Positions 1-8,223 of a stretch of 64,000 nucleotides of DNA are shown piece by piece. The stretch covers positions 211,377-275,376 of the forward strand of contig JAUVXJ010000003.1 of assembly GCA_030603665.1 (NCBI GenBank). The letters run 5' to 3'. Source of the stretch: Chloroflexota bacterium (lineage in GTDB: Bacteria > Chloroflexota > Anaerolineae > UBA7937 > B3-Chlor). A program made the position numbers and the translations under genes. Every line of letters starts with the position of its first letter. Position 1 is the first letter of the stretch. The notes beneath the pieces were generated by a model that did no database searches, was not told the DNA's origin, and saw only the letters and a list, made by a program, of their open reading frames with translations.

Positions 1-155
1 AGCAAGGGAAACAATCCGCCTATGGCGGGTGCCCTGTCCAGCAGATGGACTCTGAAGCCCATCTCCGCCAGCAGCAGCGAAGCCTGCATCCCAGCGATGC
101 CTGCTCCCACTACCAGGACCTCTCCCTCATTCCCGCCCTCTTCCGTCACACTCAT
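1..155 (-). CDS. hdrA: HdrA-like FAD/NAD(P) protein, N-terminus only
   Basis: The first 51 residues are visible, and the gene runs off the left edge. A dinucleotide-binding motif, VLVVGAGIAGMQASLLLAEMG, is followed by an acidic strand end and a GG pair (APAIGG). This is the FAD-binding start of heterodisulfide reductase subunit A, the flavin subunit that links FeS subunits to electron bifurcation or disulfide chemistry. The ATG at 155 lies 33 bases downstream of the HdrBC stop, so the two are almost certainly co-transcribed. The family call is good, but the length and any C-terminal ferredoxin domains cannot be seen. Confidence 0.75.
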   Translation of the reverse strand, partial: MSVTEEGGNEGEVLVVGAGIAGMQASLLLAEMGFRVHLLDRAPAIGGLFPL

Positions 156-188
156 GCCGCGAGTCCCATTGGTCTCGATACTAGGCCC

Positions 189-1400
189 CTATTCACTCGT
201 ATCCATCGCTCTCCAGACGAACTCCACCAGGTCCATGACCTTCACTCTGGCCTTCTCGCGCCTGGCCTCGGCGGTAAGCGTGCGCTCACACTGCGGGCAG
301 GCGGAGACGATGACCTGCGCCTCTGTCTCCAGTGCCTGCTGGAAACGCCTTTCGGACAATTCCCCTACCAGATCCGGGTTGAAGGTCTCCACGTTCCCAC
401 CGCCGCCGCAGCAGAGGGCGTCCTGGCGGTTGTCGGACATCTCCCTGAATGAGAGTTCGGGGATGGCACCCAACACCCTTCGGGGAGCATCGTACAGGTC
501 GTTCTTTCGTCCGAGGTCACAAGGGTCGTGATAGGTCACGGCCCTCGGTACCTCCTTCAACTGCACGCGGCCCTGGTCGAGCAGCTCGGCCAGCAACTGG
601 GTGGAATGCGTGACCTCCAAACCCAGCTCCTCGTCGAGGATCTCAGGATAGAAATGCTTCCACATGTGGTAGCAGGCCGGACAGGTAGTGACCACCCTGC
701 TTACTCCTAGATCCCGCGCCTGGGCAACGTTGTGCCGTATCGTCTCCTCCGCTCGAGAACCCATGCCGGCCATGAGGAGAGGATAGCCGCAGCACCACTC
801 CTCGCCTCCCAGCGCGGTGAAACTCTCGCCAGCCTCGTCCAGTATCTGAACGAACGCCTGAGGGATGATATAGGTCATGGGGAAGAATGAGGAAACACAA
901 CCAACGAAGTACAGCGAGTGAGCGCCCTTCTTACTCTCGAGGCCCTCGGGCACGCTCTCCAGGTTCTCGCTCCAGATTAGGCGACGGCTGTTATCGTCGG
1001 CGGAGATATTATGAGTGGTGAGGATGTTCTCAGACAGTGTGCGGAGGGCTTGGATGCCGGCTTCGCCCAAAAGAGCGTCGCCCTTCTCATCCATGGCCAT
1101 CTGCCGCAGAGCCTGAGTCAAGCGCGCTATGCTGATCTCATTGGGGCAACGAGCACCACACGTCTCACAATGGAGGCAGTACCAGATGCTTGGACTCTCC
1201 AGCAGCTGGTCTTTCAGCCCCAGCTGGACCATGCGCACCATCTGCGCGGGCTGGTAGGGCATGGCCAGCGCCGAAGGACATCCCGCGCTGCACTTCAGGC
1301 AGTAGTAGCATCGACTGAGATCCTCGCCACTGGCCCCCTCGACCTCAGCCTTGAAGGCGAGATCCAGAGTACTCGTCGCGCCGTCTATGATGATCTCCAT
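189..1400 (-). CDS. hdrBC: HdrC-HdrB fused iron-sulfur subunit of a heterodisulfide-reductase-like complex
   Basis: This 403-residue protein joins an HdrC-like ferredoxin part to an HdrB-like CCG part. The N-terminal third has two [4Fe-4S] motifs, CYYCLKCSAGCP and CLHCETCGARCP. The rest has two cysteine-rich CCG modules, seen as GEEWCCGYPLL and DALCCGGGGN. Such proteins move electrons between HdrA flavin and a thiol, disulfide or quinone partner in the cytoplasm. I chose the ATG at 1400 (MEIIIDG) because a GAGG lies just upstream and homology starts there. The longer reading frame to 1535 adds an unrelated stretch. It is followed by hdrA and preceded by an Rrf2 regulator. The physiological substrate is unknown. 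Confidence 0.85.
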   Translation of the reverse strand: MEIIIDGATSTLDLAFKAEVEGASGEDLSRCYYCLKCSAGCPSALAMPYQPAQMVRMVQLGLKDQLLESPSIWYCLHCETCGARCPNEISIARLTQALRQMAMDEKGDALLGEAGIQALRTLSENILTTHNISADDNSRRLIWSENLESVPEGLESKKGAHSLYFVGCVSSFFPMTYIIPQAFVQILDEAGESFTALGGEEWCCGYPLLMAGMGSRAEETIRHNVAQARDLGVSRVVTTCPACYHMWKHFYPEILDEELGLEVTHSTQLLAELLDQGRVQLKEVPRAVTYHDPCDLGRKNDLYDAPRRVLGAIPELSFREMSDNRQDALCCGGGGNVETFNPDLVGELSERRFQQALETEAQVIVSACPQCERTLTAEARREKARVKVMDLVEFVWRAMDTSE

Positions 1401-1559
1401 CGGACTACCGTCCTCTGCCTGAAAGACGCATCCGGCCTCGGTCACCGTGGCCGGAACGGACAGCCGGGCCAATTGTAGCGCAGCACACACAAACAAGGCA
1501 AAGGTCAAGACCTCCCCATTTACTCTGCCAGGCATCCTGGATGAGGGTCAGAGCGGTCA

Positions 1560-1994
1560 TTACCGTCTCAGCGTGCTATCCAGTGCTCTTGCTGAGCTGG
1601 CCAGATCAGCCATCGTGGTCGCCTCCAGCACCTCGTGAAGGCTCGCCTGCGCCTGCTCGAATACGCCGCATGCCGGGCAAGCTGCCGCCTTCGCGCAGCC
1701 ATCATAGGGTCCCGTACAGAGGTTCAGCACAATGGGGCCCTGGACGGCCTCGACCACCTGCCGCAGGGTGATTTCCTCGGCAGCCCTTCCCAGGAATACC
1801 CCACCAGCGGCGCCTCGGTGGGTGCGGAGCAGGCCCGCTTGAGTCAGTTGAGCGACCACCTTGCTCAGAAATGCAGCAGGAATCTCCTGGCGCTGGGCGA
1901 TCTGCTTGGTCACCGTCCTCGTGTCCTCGGGCTGGCTGGCTACGTCAAGCACTGCCCTCATCGCGTAGTCGGCACCTCTACTCACAACTGTCAC
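1560..1994 (-). CDS. Rrf2-family transcriptional regulator, probably Fe-S sensing
   Basis: This 144-residue protein has the Rrf2 winged-helix signature: a GADYAMRAVL start, then the recognition-helix region IPAAFLSKVVAQL and the wing with RGAAGGVFLG. Four cysteines in the C-terminal part (LCTGPYDGC, ACPAC) fit the cluster-binding loop of IscR/NsrR/RsrR types, which bind Fe-S and sense NO, redox state or cluster supply. The start is GTG at 1994, with GGAGG six bases upstream. It precedes hdrBC-hdrA on the same strand with a 159-base gap, so it probably controls that operon; this is inferred from position. The ligand is not known. Confidence 0.9.
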   Translation of the reverse strand: MTVVSRGADYAMRAVLDVASQPEDTRTVTKQIAQRQEIPAAFLSKVVAQLTQAGLLRTHRGAAGGVFLGRAAEEITLRQVVEAVQGPIVLNLCTGPYDGCAKAAACPACGVFEQAQASLHEVLEATTMADLASSARALDSTLRR

Positions 1995-2204
1995 CCTGCA
2001 CCTCCTCTGGTACCCGCATTGCCCGATCGCATTTCACCACTGAACGATCATACAAAAGCCTGTTCACTGCCGCACGTCCATTTCCAGGGTGGTCACGAGC
2101 CGGGTGGGCCACGCCTGTCTCCTACCACTGGATAGGGACCATGGGGCACGAAGGCCTCCTGCCTACCTGAGTCACGCACACCGTCTGATGGGCTTTTCAG
2201 AGAA

Positions 2205-2233
2205 AGTATACCAAGTTATTCCAGTATCATCAA
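2205..2233 (-). promoter_or_regulatory. Sigma70-type promoter for the rrf2-hdr unit
   Basis: Read on the minus strand, TTGATG (2233-2228) and TATACT (2210-2205) are separated by 17 bases. They lie about 200 bases upstream of the Rrf2 start and past the malic enzyme stop. The long leader leaves room for autoregulation. Prediction only. Confidence 0.5.
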
Positions 2234-2266
2234 GCACAAAGTGTTCTCACAGACGCGTTGGGCGGC

Positions 2267-3604
2267 CTACTCTTGGGGTGGGGGCGGAATGATCCCCTTG
2301 TCCATCAGCAACTGGGTCTCTCTGCGGGAGCGCTCGATGATCCGACTGGCCTGTTCATAGAGCTCGTCACGACTCAGGTTCAGGCGTGCCACGCCCTGCT
2401 CGATCGCCTTCATGCCCACGGCCGCAGCCTCCCTAGGAAAGACCTCCCATTCGTCCATGGTAGGGATGAGATAGTCGTCGTGCAGGCCCTTGTCCTGAGC
2501 GGTCTTGGCCAATTCGTATGCCGCGGCGATGCACATCTCGTCGGTGATAGTCTTCGCTCTCACATCCAGTGTGCCGCGAAAGATGGCCGGAAAGCCCAGA
2601 GAGTTGTTGACCTGGTTCGGGAAATCGGAGCGGCCGGTAGCCACTATCCTGGCACCAGCTTCCTTGGCCTCCCAGGGCCAGATCTCCGGAATCGGGTTGG
2701 CGCAGACGAAGACGATGGCATCAGAAGCCATCTCCGCTATCCACTCGGGTTTGATGGTGTCTGGTCCCGGTGTGGACAGGGCGATCAGCGCGTCGGCACC
2801 CTTCATAGCCTCCGCACTTCCGCCCCGCACATCGTCCTTGTTGGTCTTGAGGCACATCTCCCATTTCTCTGCGTACTTCTCCTTGAGTTCGGTCCGTCCG
2901 CGATGGAGCGTGCCTTTGGAATCGCACATGATGATGTTGCCGGGAGTGACACCGGCCGAGATGAGGAGCCGCGCGATACACTGATTGGAGGCCCCCGCAC
3001 CAACCATGGCGATCCTGGCTTCCACCAAAGACTTCCCCACGATCTCCAGAGCATTGATCAGCCCGGCCAGAGTGACCGCAGCTGTTCCTTGCTGATCGTC
3101 ATGCCATACCGGTATCTCCATCTCCCGGCGCAGCGTATCCAGGATACGAAAGCATTTTGGCTGTGAGATGTCCTCGAGGTTGATGCCTCCGAACGATGGC
3201 TGGAGCAGCTTCACAGCAGCGATGAATTCATCGGCGTCCTTGGTATCCAGGCAGATGGGCACAGCATCCACACCTCCCAGATACTTGAATAGCAGCGCCT
3301 TTCCCTCCATCACAGGCATCGCAGCCTCGGGTCCGATGTCACCGAGACCGAGAACTCGCGTGCCGTCGGTCACCACAGCGATGGTGTTCCCCTTGTTCGT
3401 GTACTCGTACGCCAGTTCCGGGTCATCGGCAATGGCCCGGCAAGGAGCCGCCACACCCGGGGTATACCAAATCCCGAAATCCTGGACATCGCGTATCACG
3501 CACTTGGGTACGATCTCTATCTTCCCCTTGTAGAACGGATGAAGCTTCATTGCGTCTTCGGACGGCTTCTGCGCCTTGGCCAGCAATTCTTCCTTAGTAA
3601 GCAT
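2267..3604 (-). CDS. NAD(P)-dependent malic enzyme, short form
   Basis: This 445-residue protein oxidatively decarboxylates malate to pyruvate. Visible signatures are the N-terminal IWYTPGVAAPCRAI and VTDGTRVLGLGDIG, the catalytic Lys region EGKALLFKYLGGVDAVPI, metal-site acidic residues in NLEDISQPKCF, and the nucleotide-binding fold at IAMVGAGASNQ. It lacks the C-terminal phosphotransacetylase-like domain of MaeB, so it belongs to the compact bacterial/archaeal class. The start is ATG at 3604, 44 bases after the ASKHA gene stop, which suggests one transcript. Cofactor preference cannot be read from the sequence with confidence. Confidence 0.93.
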   Translation of the reverse strand: MLTKEELLAKAQKPSEDAMKLHPFYKGKIEIVPKCVIRDVQDFGIWYTPGVAAPCRAIADDPELAYEYTNKGNTIAVVTDGTRVLGLGDIGPEAAMPVMEGKALLFKYLGGVDAVPICLDTKDADEFIAAVKLLQPSFGGINLEDISQPKCFRILDTLRREMEIPVWHDDQQGTAAVTLAGLINALEIVGKSLVEARIAMVGAGASNQCIARLLISAGVTPGNIIMCDSKGTLHRGRTELKEKYAEKWEMCLKTNKDDVRGGSAEAMKGADALIALSTPGPDTIKPEWIAEMASDAIVFVCANPIPEIWPWEAKEAGARIVATGRSDFPNQVNNSLGFPAIFRGTLDVRAKTITDEMCIAAAYELAKTAQDKGLHDDYLIPTMDEWEVFPREAAAVGMKAIEQGVARLNLSRDELYEQASRIIERSRRETQLLMDKGIIPPPPQE

Positions 3605-3648
3605 GAAAGTCCTCCCAGTTGATCAATAGACGAGCTTGACGCTCGCTC

Positions 3649-5538
3649 TCATCGCTCGGTCCCCTTTTCCAGCAGCTTCATCACCGAGGGGAAATCACTG
3701 ACGTGTGTGTGGGGTAGAAAGAGGGCCGACATCCACTCGTCGTGGAAAGTATTGTCAGCGCTCAACTCCAGATAGGTCATCCGCTGGCCCAGTTCCGATA
3801 TATCCCTCCTTGCGTCCCGGCTCAGCAGAGCCGCGTATGCACCAAGAATCGATGTATTGCCCAGGTACTTGAACTTGTGGCGTGGCATGTCGGGCAGCAG
3901 GCCGATCTGGATAGCATTCTCTACATCCAGGTACTGTCCGAACGCTCCCGCGATCAACACTCGCTCCACGGTGCTCAGGTCCGTGCCCACGCTTCTGGCC
4001 AGCACGGAGAATCCAGCGTAAACCGCGGCCTTGGCCCTCAAGAGGTTGTCGATATCCACCTTGTTGATCACGATGTCCTGACCCGTGGCGGTCTCCCCTG
4101 CCCAGGCAACTACGTACTCGGGCCCACGATCACCTTCCCTCAATCGAGGTGTGTCGAGGCCAAGATTCAAGTTTCCTCTCTTGTCCATCGTACCACTGAT
4201 GAACATCTCGGCCAGCAGCGAGATGAGTCCCGATCCGCAAATCCCGCGCGGTGGTTCGTCGCCTATGACACGGTAACTAGCTTCAAAAGTACTGTCGTCT
4301 ATCCATACCTCCTCGATGGCCCCCGAAGTGGCCCGCATACCATCTTGCACACCGGCGCCTTCGAAGGCAGGGCCGGCCGAGCAAGCGCACGAGATCAGCC
4401 AGTCGCAGTCTCCGAGCACAATCTCCCCATTTGTACCGATGTCTATAAACAGGCTGATGTCCTGCGAGTCACACATACGGGAACTGAAGACACCCCCCGT
4501 GATATCGGCTCCGACATAGCCCCCTACTCCGGGCAGACAGTCGACGCTGGCCAAGGCATTGATTCCCAGGCCGAGCTGCGAAGCCAAGACGGGTGGCGGG
4601 TGGTTCGTGGTCGTCACGTAGGGCTCCAAGCGGATAGACTCTGGAAACAGGCCCAGGAATAGATGGATCATCGTGCTGTTGCCAGCAACGGTCATCTTGT
4701 AGATCTCATTGGGGGAGATACCGTTCCTTTCAGCCAGCCTGCTCAGCAAGCCGTTGATAGTCTCTACCACAAGACCTTGCAGTTCAGACAAGCCGTCCCC
4801 CTTGCTGGCGTAGATGATGCGAGAGATGACGTCTTCACCTCGTGCTATCTGACCGTTGTAGTCCGAGGCGGTGTCCACAACCCTGCCGCTCAGCAGGTCC
4901 ACCAGATAGACCACGTTACTGGTGGTGCCGATATCCACCGCCACCCCCCATGAGGAAGCCGTGCCATCGCCAGGCACGATGTCCACCAGGCGAGGGGGGC
5001 CCTCCGGTGACACCCAGGTGTCCATCTCCAACACCACTGTCGCCTTCCACTGGCCCTCGCGCAAGACAATGGCCAACTTTCCCAGAACAGGCAGATCAAC
5101 CCTCAAGTGCGCCATCTCCAGACCGTGTTGTGCGTGCAGTGTACGCCTCAGCCGGGCCAGGTCGTCGGTGTTGTCGCTCAGGCTGGGCGGCTCAATTTCC
5201 ACGAAGTACTTGCGGATCGTCTGGTGCTCCGCAGGCTCATAGGGGAAAGGCACTTCGATCTTGGCCACCCGTTGGGACGTGGGAAGACGTCGTTCGATCT
5301 TCTCTTGAGGAGGTATGCTGACCACGACGTCGCTCTTGACGGCGGTCTGGCAGGCCAGGGCATAGCCCTCGTCAAGCGCCTCAGGCGACAGACGGGCCAC
5401 CGATCGGCGTACCACGTCGCCTTCCTCGACTACAACGGCGCAGCGTCCACAACGCCCCTGCCCGCCGCAGGGCATGTTCAGTTCGATCCCGGCCTTCCCT
5501 GCAGCCTCCTCAAGCGAAGTCCCCTCAGGAACTTCCAC
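3649..5538 (-). CDS. ASKHA-domain protein with N-terminal 2Fe-2S ferredoxin (corrinoid-activator, RamA/RACE-like)
   Basis: The protein has 629 residues from the GTG at 5538. A plant-type ferredoxin segment (CGGQGRCGRC, then a fourth Cys near residue 58) leads into a long ASKHA ATPase-like domain with the phosphate-binding strand GVAVDIGTTSNVVYLVD and a later SLFIDIGTNGEIVLGD. Family members reductively activate corrinoid proteins using ATP. No methyltransferase is nearby, so the partner is unknown. Homology starts before the GTG: the in-frame codons IYTVTFKSHDRR precede it and match the usual first ferredoxin strand, yet no ATG/GTG/TTG is present there. A strong ribosome site AAAGGGGG sits nine bases ahead of an ATC at 5574, so a rare ATC start or a sequence error is possible. 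Confidence 0.85.
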   Translation of the reverse strand: MEVPEGTSLEEAAGKAGIELNMPCGGQGRCGRCAVVVEEGDVVRRSVARLSPEALDEGYALACQTAVKSDVVVSIPPQEKIERRLPTSQRVAKIEVPFPYEPAEHQTIRKYFVEIEPPSLSDNTDDLARLRRTLHAQHGLEMAHLRVDLPVLGKLAIVLREGQWKATVVLEMDTWVSPEGPPRLVDIVPGDGTASSWGVAVDIGTTSNVVYLVDLLSGRVVDTASDYNGQIARGEDVISRIIYASKGDGLSELQGLVVETINGLLSRLAERNGISPNEIYKMTVAGNSTMIHLFLGLFPESIRLEPYVTTTNHPPPVLASQLGLGINALASVDCLPGVGGYVGADITGGVFSSRMCDSQDISLFIDIGTNGEIVLGDCDWLISCACSAGPAFEGAGVQDGMRATSGAIEEVWIDDSTFEASYRVIGDEPPRGICGSGLISLLAEMFISGTMDKRGNLNLGLDTPRLREGDRGPEYVVAWAGETATGQDIVINKVDIDNLLRAKAAVYAGFSVLARSVGTDLSTVERVLIAGAFGQYLDVENAIQIGLLPDMPRHKFKYLGNTSILGAYAALLSRDARRDISELGQRMTYLELSADNTFHDEWMSALFLPHTHVSDFPSVMKLLEKGTER

Positions 5539-5651
5539 CCTTCTATCATGCGACTTGAAGGTTACAGTGTAGATAGCTAAGCACCCCCTTTGTCAGCTGA
5601 CCCCGACCCATGCCTCGCTTTGCACCCGCGCCCTCGACACGGCGACTTTGC

Positions 5652-5680
5652 AGTATAGCACCGTTGCAGGGATGTGTCAA
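5652..5680 (-). promoter_or_regulatory. Strong sigma70-type promoter for the ASKHA-malic enzyme unit
   Basis: On the minus strand a perfect TTGACA (5680-5675) and TATACT (5657-5652) have 17-base spacing. They lie about 80-110 bases upstream of the ASKHA coding start, and transcription would run leftward into ASKHA and malic enzyme. Confidence 0.65.
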
Positions 5681-5927
5681 TCATTGAAGGTAGGTGAGCC
5701 ATCGGGTGATCTCTCACCATGAATCAGTTACACCTCTCCGTCAACCGCGCTCCCACGAGCGCCAGCGCAGCATCTCGCTCAACGGTTGTCGAGGCACACC
5801 GCCCGCGAAGCCTGCCTTCCCAGCACAGGCGAGCTACCAGGTGCCCGGCAGCACACCCGAATCGCCGTGAGGCGCAAAGGAGAGCTCCTGAACGGTGCTC
5901 TCCACGGCTAGCAGAGCGTCGAAGGCG
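5681..5927. other. Intergenic stretch between a promoter and the flavoprotein stop
   Basis: Apart from a weak inverted repeat (GGTGAG...CTCACC near 5694-5719) I see no gene, RNA or clear terminator here. Open frames in it have no ribosome site or recognisable product. Confidence 0.4.
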
Positions 5928-7604
5928 CTAGCTCTGGGGCTCACCTCGAGCAGCACCCTCGCCGGCGATGCGGCCGAAGGTCACCGCCGCATTGATGGCG
6001 GTACCACTGCCCGGACAGTACGGGCCGATGAAGCCACCCGCCACCATCCCGCCGGCGTACAACCGAGGTATGACCTCGCCGTTCACATCCACCACTTGGG
6101 CGCCCGTGTTGATCTTCAGCCCACCGCACGAGCCGAGGTTGACTTCGGTGATCTGGGTAGCATAGTACGGTGCACGGTCAAGGGTCACCAGCCCGACTTG
6201 CCTGCGGAAGACCGTGTCCGTGCCAGTCGCCATGTCCTCATTCCACTTGACTAAGGCAGTTTCCAGTCGCTCGCCGTTGACACCAATGGCCGATGCCAGG
6301 GATCGAGGGCTATCCCCGGTCTTGACCTTGCCGGAGGCGATCTCCTCACTCAGGTCATCGCTCCACGGACCCCAGATACCGCCGATGGCGGCGCCACCCA
6401 TCTCCCTGACTCCCTCGTCGAAGATGGCCCAGGCGATATGCTGCTCCTGCTGGAAGACAGCCCGCATAGCGTAGGCGTAGTGCGCACCTTCGTTCACGAA
6501 ACGCTGGCCGTACCTGTTGACCCAGATGCCCGGGACTTCCGGCAAGCCGACCGCCAAGGGGGCAACGCCTATCATCGTGGACGCAACACCAATCGTGCCA
6601 CCCAGCCCCGCCAGGTCCGCGCCGAGGTCCATAGCCAGCTTGATGCCATCACCAGTGTTGGTGGGTGCCGCCAGGCACTGCCCCGTCTCCAAGGCCCAAA
6701 GCTGCTGAGGCGAGAAGGCGCGGCTCATCTCCTGGTTGTGATCGAAACCGCCGGTGGCCAGGATCACAGCCTGCTTGGCCTCGATGTAGACCTCATCGCC
6801 GCCGATGCCGGCTCTCACGCCGATCACGCCCTTGTCGGGGTCACGCACGAGTCCCGTGACGGGGGTCCCCAGCATGAAATCCGCGCCCTTGTCCCGAACT
6901 ACACCAGCGAGGGATTCCACGAGGACTGCGCCCGTTCCGGCCTGTGTCGCCTCACCTTTGCCAGCAGGGACATGGATGCGCGGCACCATCAGCGCCGGGT
7001 CCACGTAGGGAATGGGAGAGACACCATAGACCGAGACGTAGTCCACTCCACGATTCACCAGCCACTGGATGTCCTCCGGTGCCTTCTCGGCCATGACTTT
7101 GACCAGCTCTGGGTCGGCGAGGCCTTCAGCCGCCTTGATCCAGTATTGAAGATGCGCCTCCCATGTATCGTCCTCAACACCTGCCACCTCCTGAAACGGG
7201 GTGGACGAAGCCTGGATCTCACCGCCCGAGACAGCCGTGGTGCCGCCCACCACCGAGGCTTTCTCCAGTACGACAACTGGGGAGTCCGTTTGACCCCCCA
7301 CTTCCGACGTCACCTCCTGCATCGCCTCCAGCGCCGCGACAGCAGCCACAAGCCCCGTTCCGCCGGCCCCCACGATCACTACGTTCGTTCTCTTGTCCCA
7401 CCTGTCTGGGATGCCTGGGGCTGGAGCAGTCGCCGAGCCGCAGCTCGCCAGAGCGCCCGCGCCAGCCAGCGCCCCAGCGCCAAGGGCTGCCCCCTTCACG
7501 AAGTCTCTTCTGGATACTCGGAGAGTCTCCCCCCTCTCCCCAGCAGTGCTGCCGCGCATGCTCTCTGCGCTTGCTTCCGCAGACATTGTGTTGTCAGCTC
7601 CCAT
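5928..7604 (-). CDS. Tat-exported lipoprotein FAD-dependent oxidoreductase (fumarate-reductase flavoprotein family)
   Basis: This 558-residue protein has a twin-arginine signal, SRRDFVKGAALGAGALAG, ending in a lipobox-like LASCGS, so it is probably folded in the cytoplasm, exported by Tat and lipid-anchored. The mature part begins with the FAD motif VVIVGAGGTGLVAAVAAL and ends with the family signature GGMVAGGFIGPYCPGSGTAINAAVTFGR. These enzymes reduce or desaturate activated C=C bonds (fumarate, urocanate, ketosteroids). The substrate cannot be told. No haem-binding CxxCH is present, so an external donor is needed. The start is ATG at 7604, with GGAGG eight bases upstream. It is a single-gene unit. 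Confidence 0.88.
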   Translation of the reverse strand: MGADNTMSAEASAESMRGSTAGERGETLRVSRRDFVKGAALGAGALAGAGALASCGSATAPAPGIPDRWDKRTNVVIVGAGGTGLVAAVAALEAMQEVTSEVGGQTDSPVVVLEKASVVGGTTAVSGGEIQASSTPFQEVAGVEDDTWEAHLQYWIKAAEGLADPELVKVMAEKAPEDIQWLVNRGVDYVSVYGVSPIPYVDPALMVPRIHVPAGKGEATQAGTGAVLVESLAGVVRDKGADFMLGTPVTGLVRDPDKGVIGVRAGIGGDEVYIEAKQAVILATGGFDHNQEMSRAFSPQQLWALETGQCLAAPTNTGDGIKLAMDLGADLAGLGGTIGVASTMIGVAPLAVGLPEVPGIWVNRYGQRFVNEGAHYAYAMRAVFQQEQHIAWAIFDEGVREMGGAAIGGIWGPWSDDLSEEIASGKVKTGDSPRSLASAIGVNGERLETALVKWNEDMATGTDTVFRRQVGLVTLDRAPYYATQITEVNLGSCGGLKINTGAQVVDVNGEVIPRLYAGGMVAGGFIGPYCPGSGTAINAAVTFGRIAGEGAARGEPQS

Positions 7605-7664
7605 CGAACAACCCTCCGTTCGGATCACAACAGTGGTCGAACACGGTCTCCACGACGCTGATTA

Positions 7665-7678
7665 TACCAGATTCTGGC
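7665..7678 (-). promoter_or_regulatory. -10 element and overlapping 11-bp palindrome ahead of the flavoprotein gene
   Basis: On the minus strand a TATAAT box directly abuts the perfect palindrome CCAGATTCTGG. A good -35 is missing, which fits an activated promoter or an operator overlapping the core promoter. Weak evidence. Confidence 0.35.
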
Positions 7679-7888
7679 CTAATGACTGGGGGCCAAGCTT
7701 TCATCAATGGCAGACAACTGAGGGTAGGTGACTGAGATCATGGGTGCACGCCAGTAGCTAGCCGGTAAAGACTCTCAGGAGAACCAGCAGACAGAGAGAT
7801 TCTAGAGGTGCCCCGGTAAGAGAGTCAAAACAGCCTTCAGAACCCCGAAAAAGTGGTCACCATCTCTAGACTCACCTACGCGCAAGTC

Positions 7889-7918
7889 TTGTGCTTACCG
7901 GACTGTTTGTGATATAAT
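7889..7918 (+). promoter_or_regulatory. Promoter of the secA leader RNA
   Basis: TTGTGC (7889-7894) and a perfect TATAAT (7913-7918) are 18 bases apart, placing the transcript start near 7925. It is the only good promoter seen ahead of secA and its operon. Confidence 0.6.
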
Positions 7919-7924
7919 AAGTGA

Positions 7925-8118
7925 TTGGACTACGATGCACGGAAAGGCCATATCTGTGTTTCCACCAGCCGTGATTGCCACGGCGGTTGATGATCTTCCG
8001 GTGACCGGCATCGTCCTTTCCCGCAGCCTGTCACCATACCTAGAGAGCCTCGTGTTGCTTACCGGCAGAGACGACTCTGCCCCACAATGCCTGAAAGAGA
8101 CCTTTCGGGCGTTTTCTT
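7925..8118 (+). ncRNA. Structured leader or small RNA upstream of secA, ending in an intrinsic terminator
   Basis: Between the promoter and an intrinsic terminator lie about 190 bases with four consecutive stem-loops. These are GCCGTG/CACGGC at 7968-7984; a composite stem GATGAT..CCGG/CCGG..ATCGTC at 7989-8015; a perfect GGCAGAG-ACGA-CTCTGCC at 8064-8081; and the terminator. I do not recognise a known family (not SRP RNA, tmRNA or a known riboswitch core). A 66-codon open frame from ATG 7935 runs through all of it, past the terminator to 8135, but has no ribosome site. The element could be an independent small RNA, an attenuator of secA, or a translated SecM-like leader. Confidence 0.5.
8089..8118 (+). 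terminator. Intrinsic terminator/attenuator before secA
   Basis: A nine-base-pair stem GCCTGAAAG / CTTTCGGGC (one G-T pair) with loop AGAC is followed by GTTTTCTT. It lies 106 bases before the secA start and in the same direction, so it must be read through for secA expression unless another promoter exists. Confidence 0.7.
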
Positions 8119-8223
8119 ATTGGGCGATCCAATAGCCTTAGGTGGCACATCGCCGCTGCGCCCTCGATGGGAAAGCTGGCGGTCTACGTCTCTCGGCTGA
8201 TCACGTGTGAGGAGCAAGCAGGC

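Noticed and set aside
8064..8081. Guanidine-II (mini-ykkC) riboswitch from the ACGA hairpin
   Set aside because: Only one ACGR hairpin is present; the class needs two, and secA is not a typical target.
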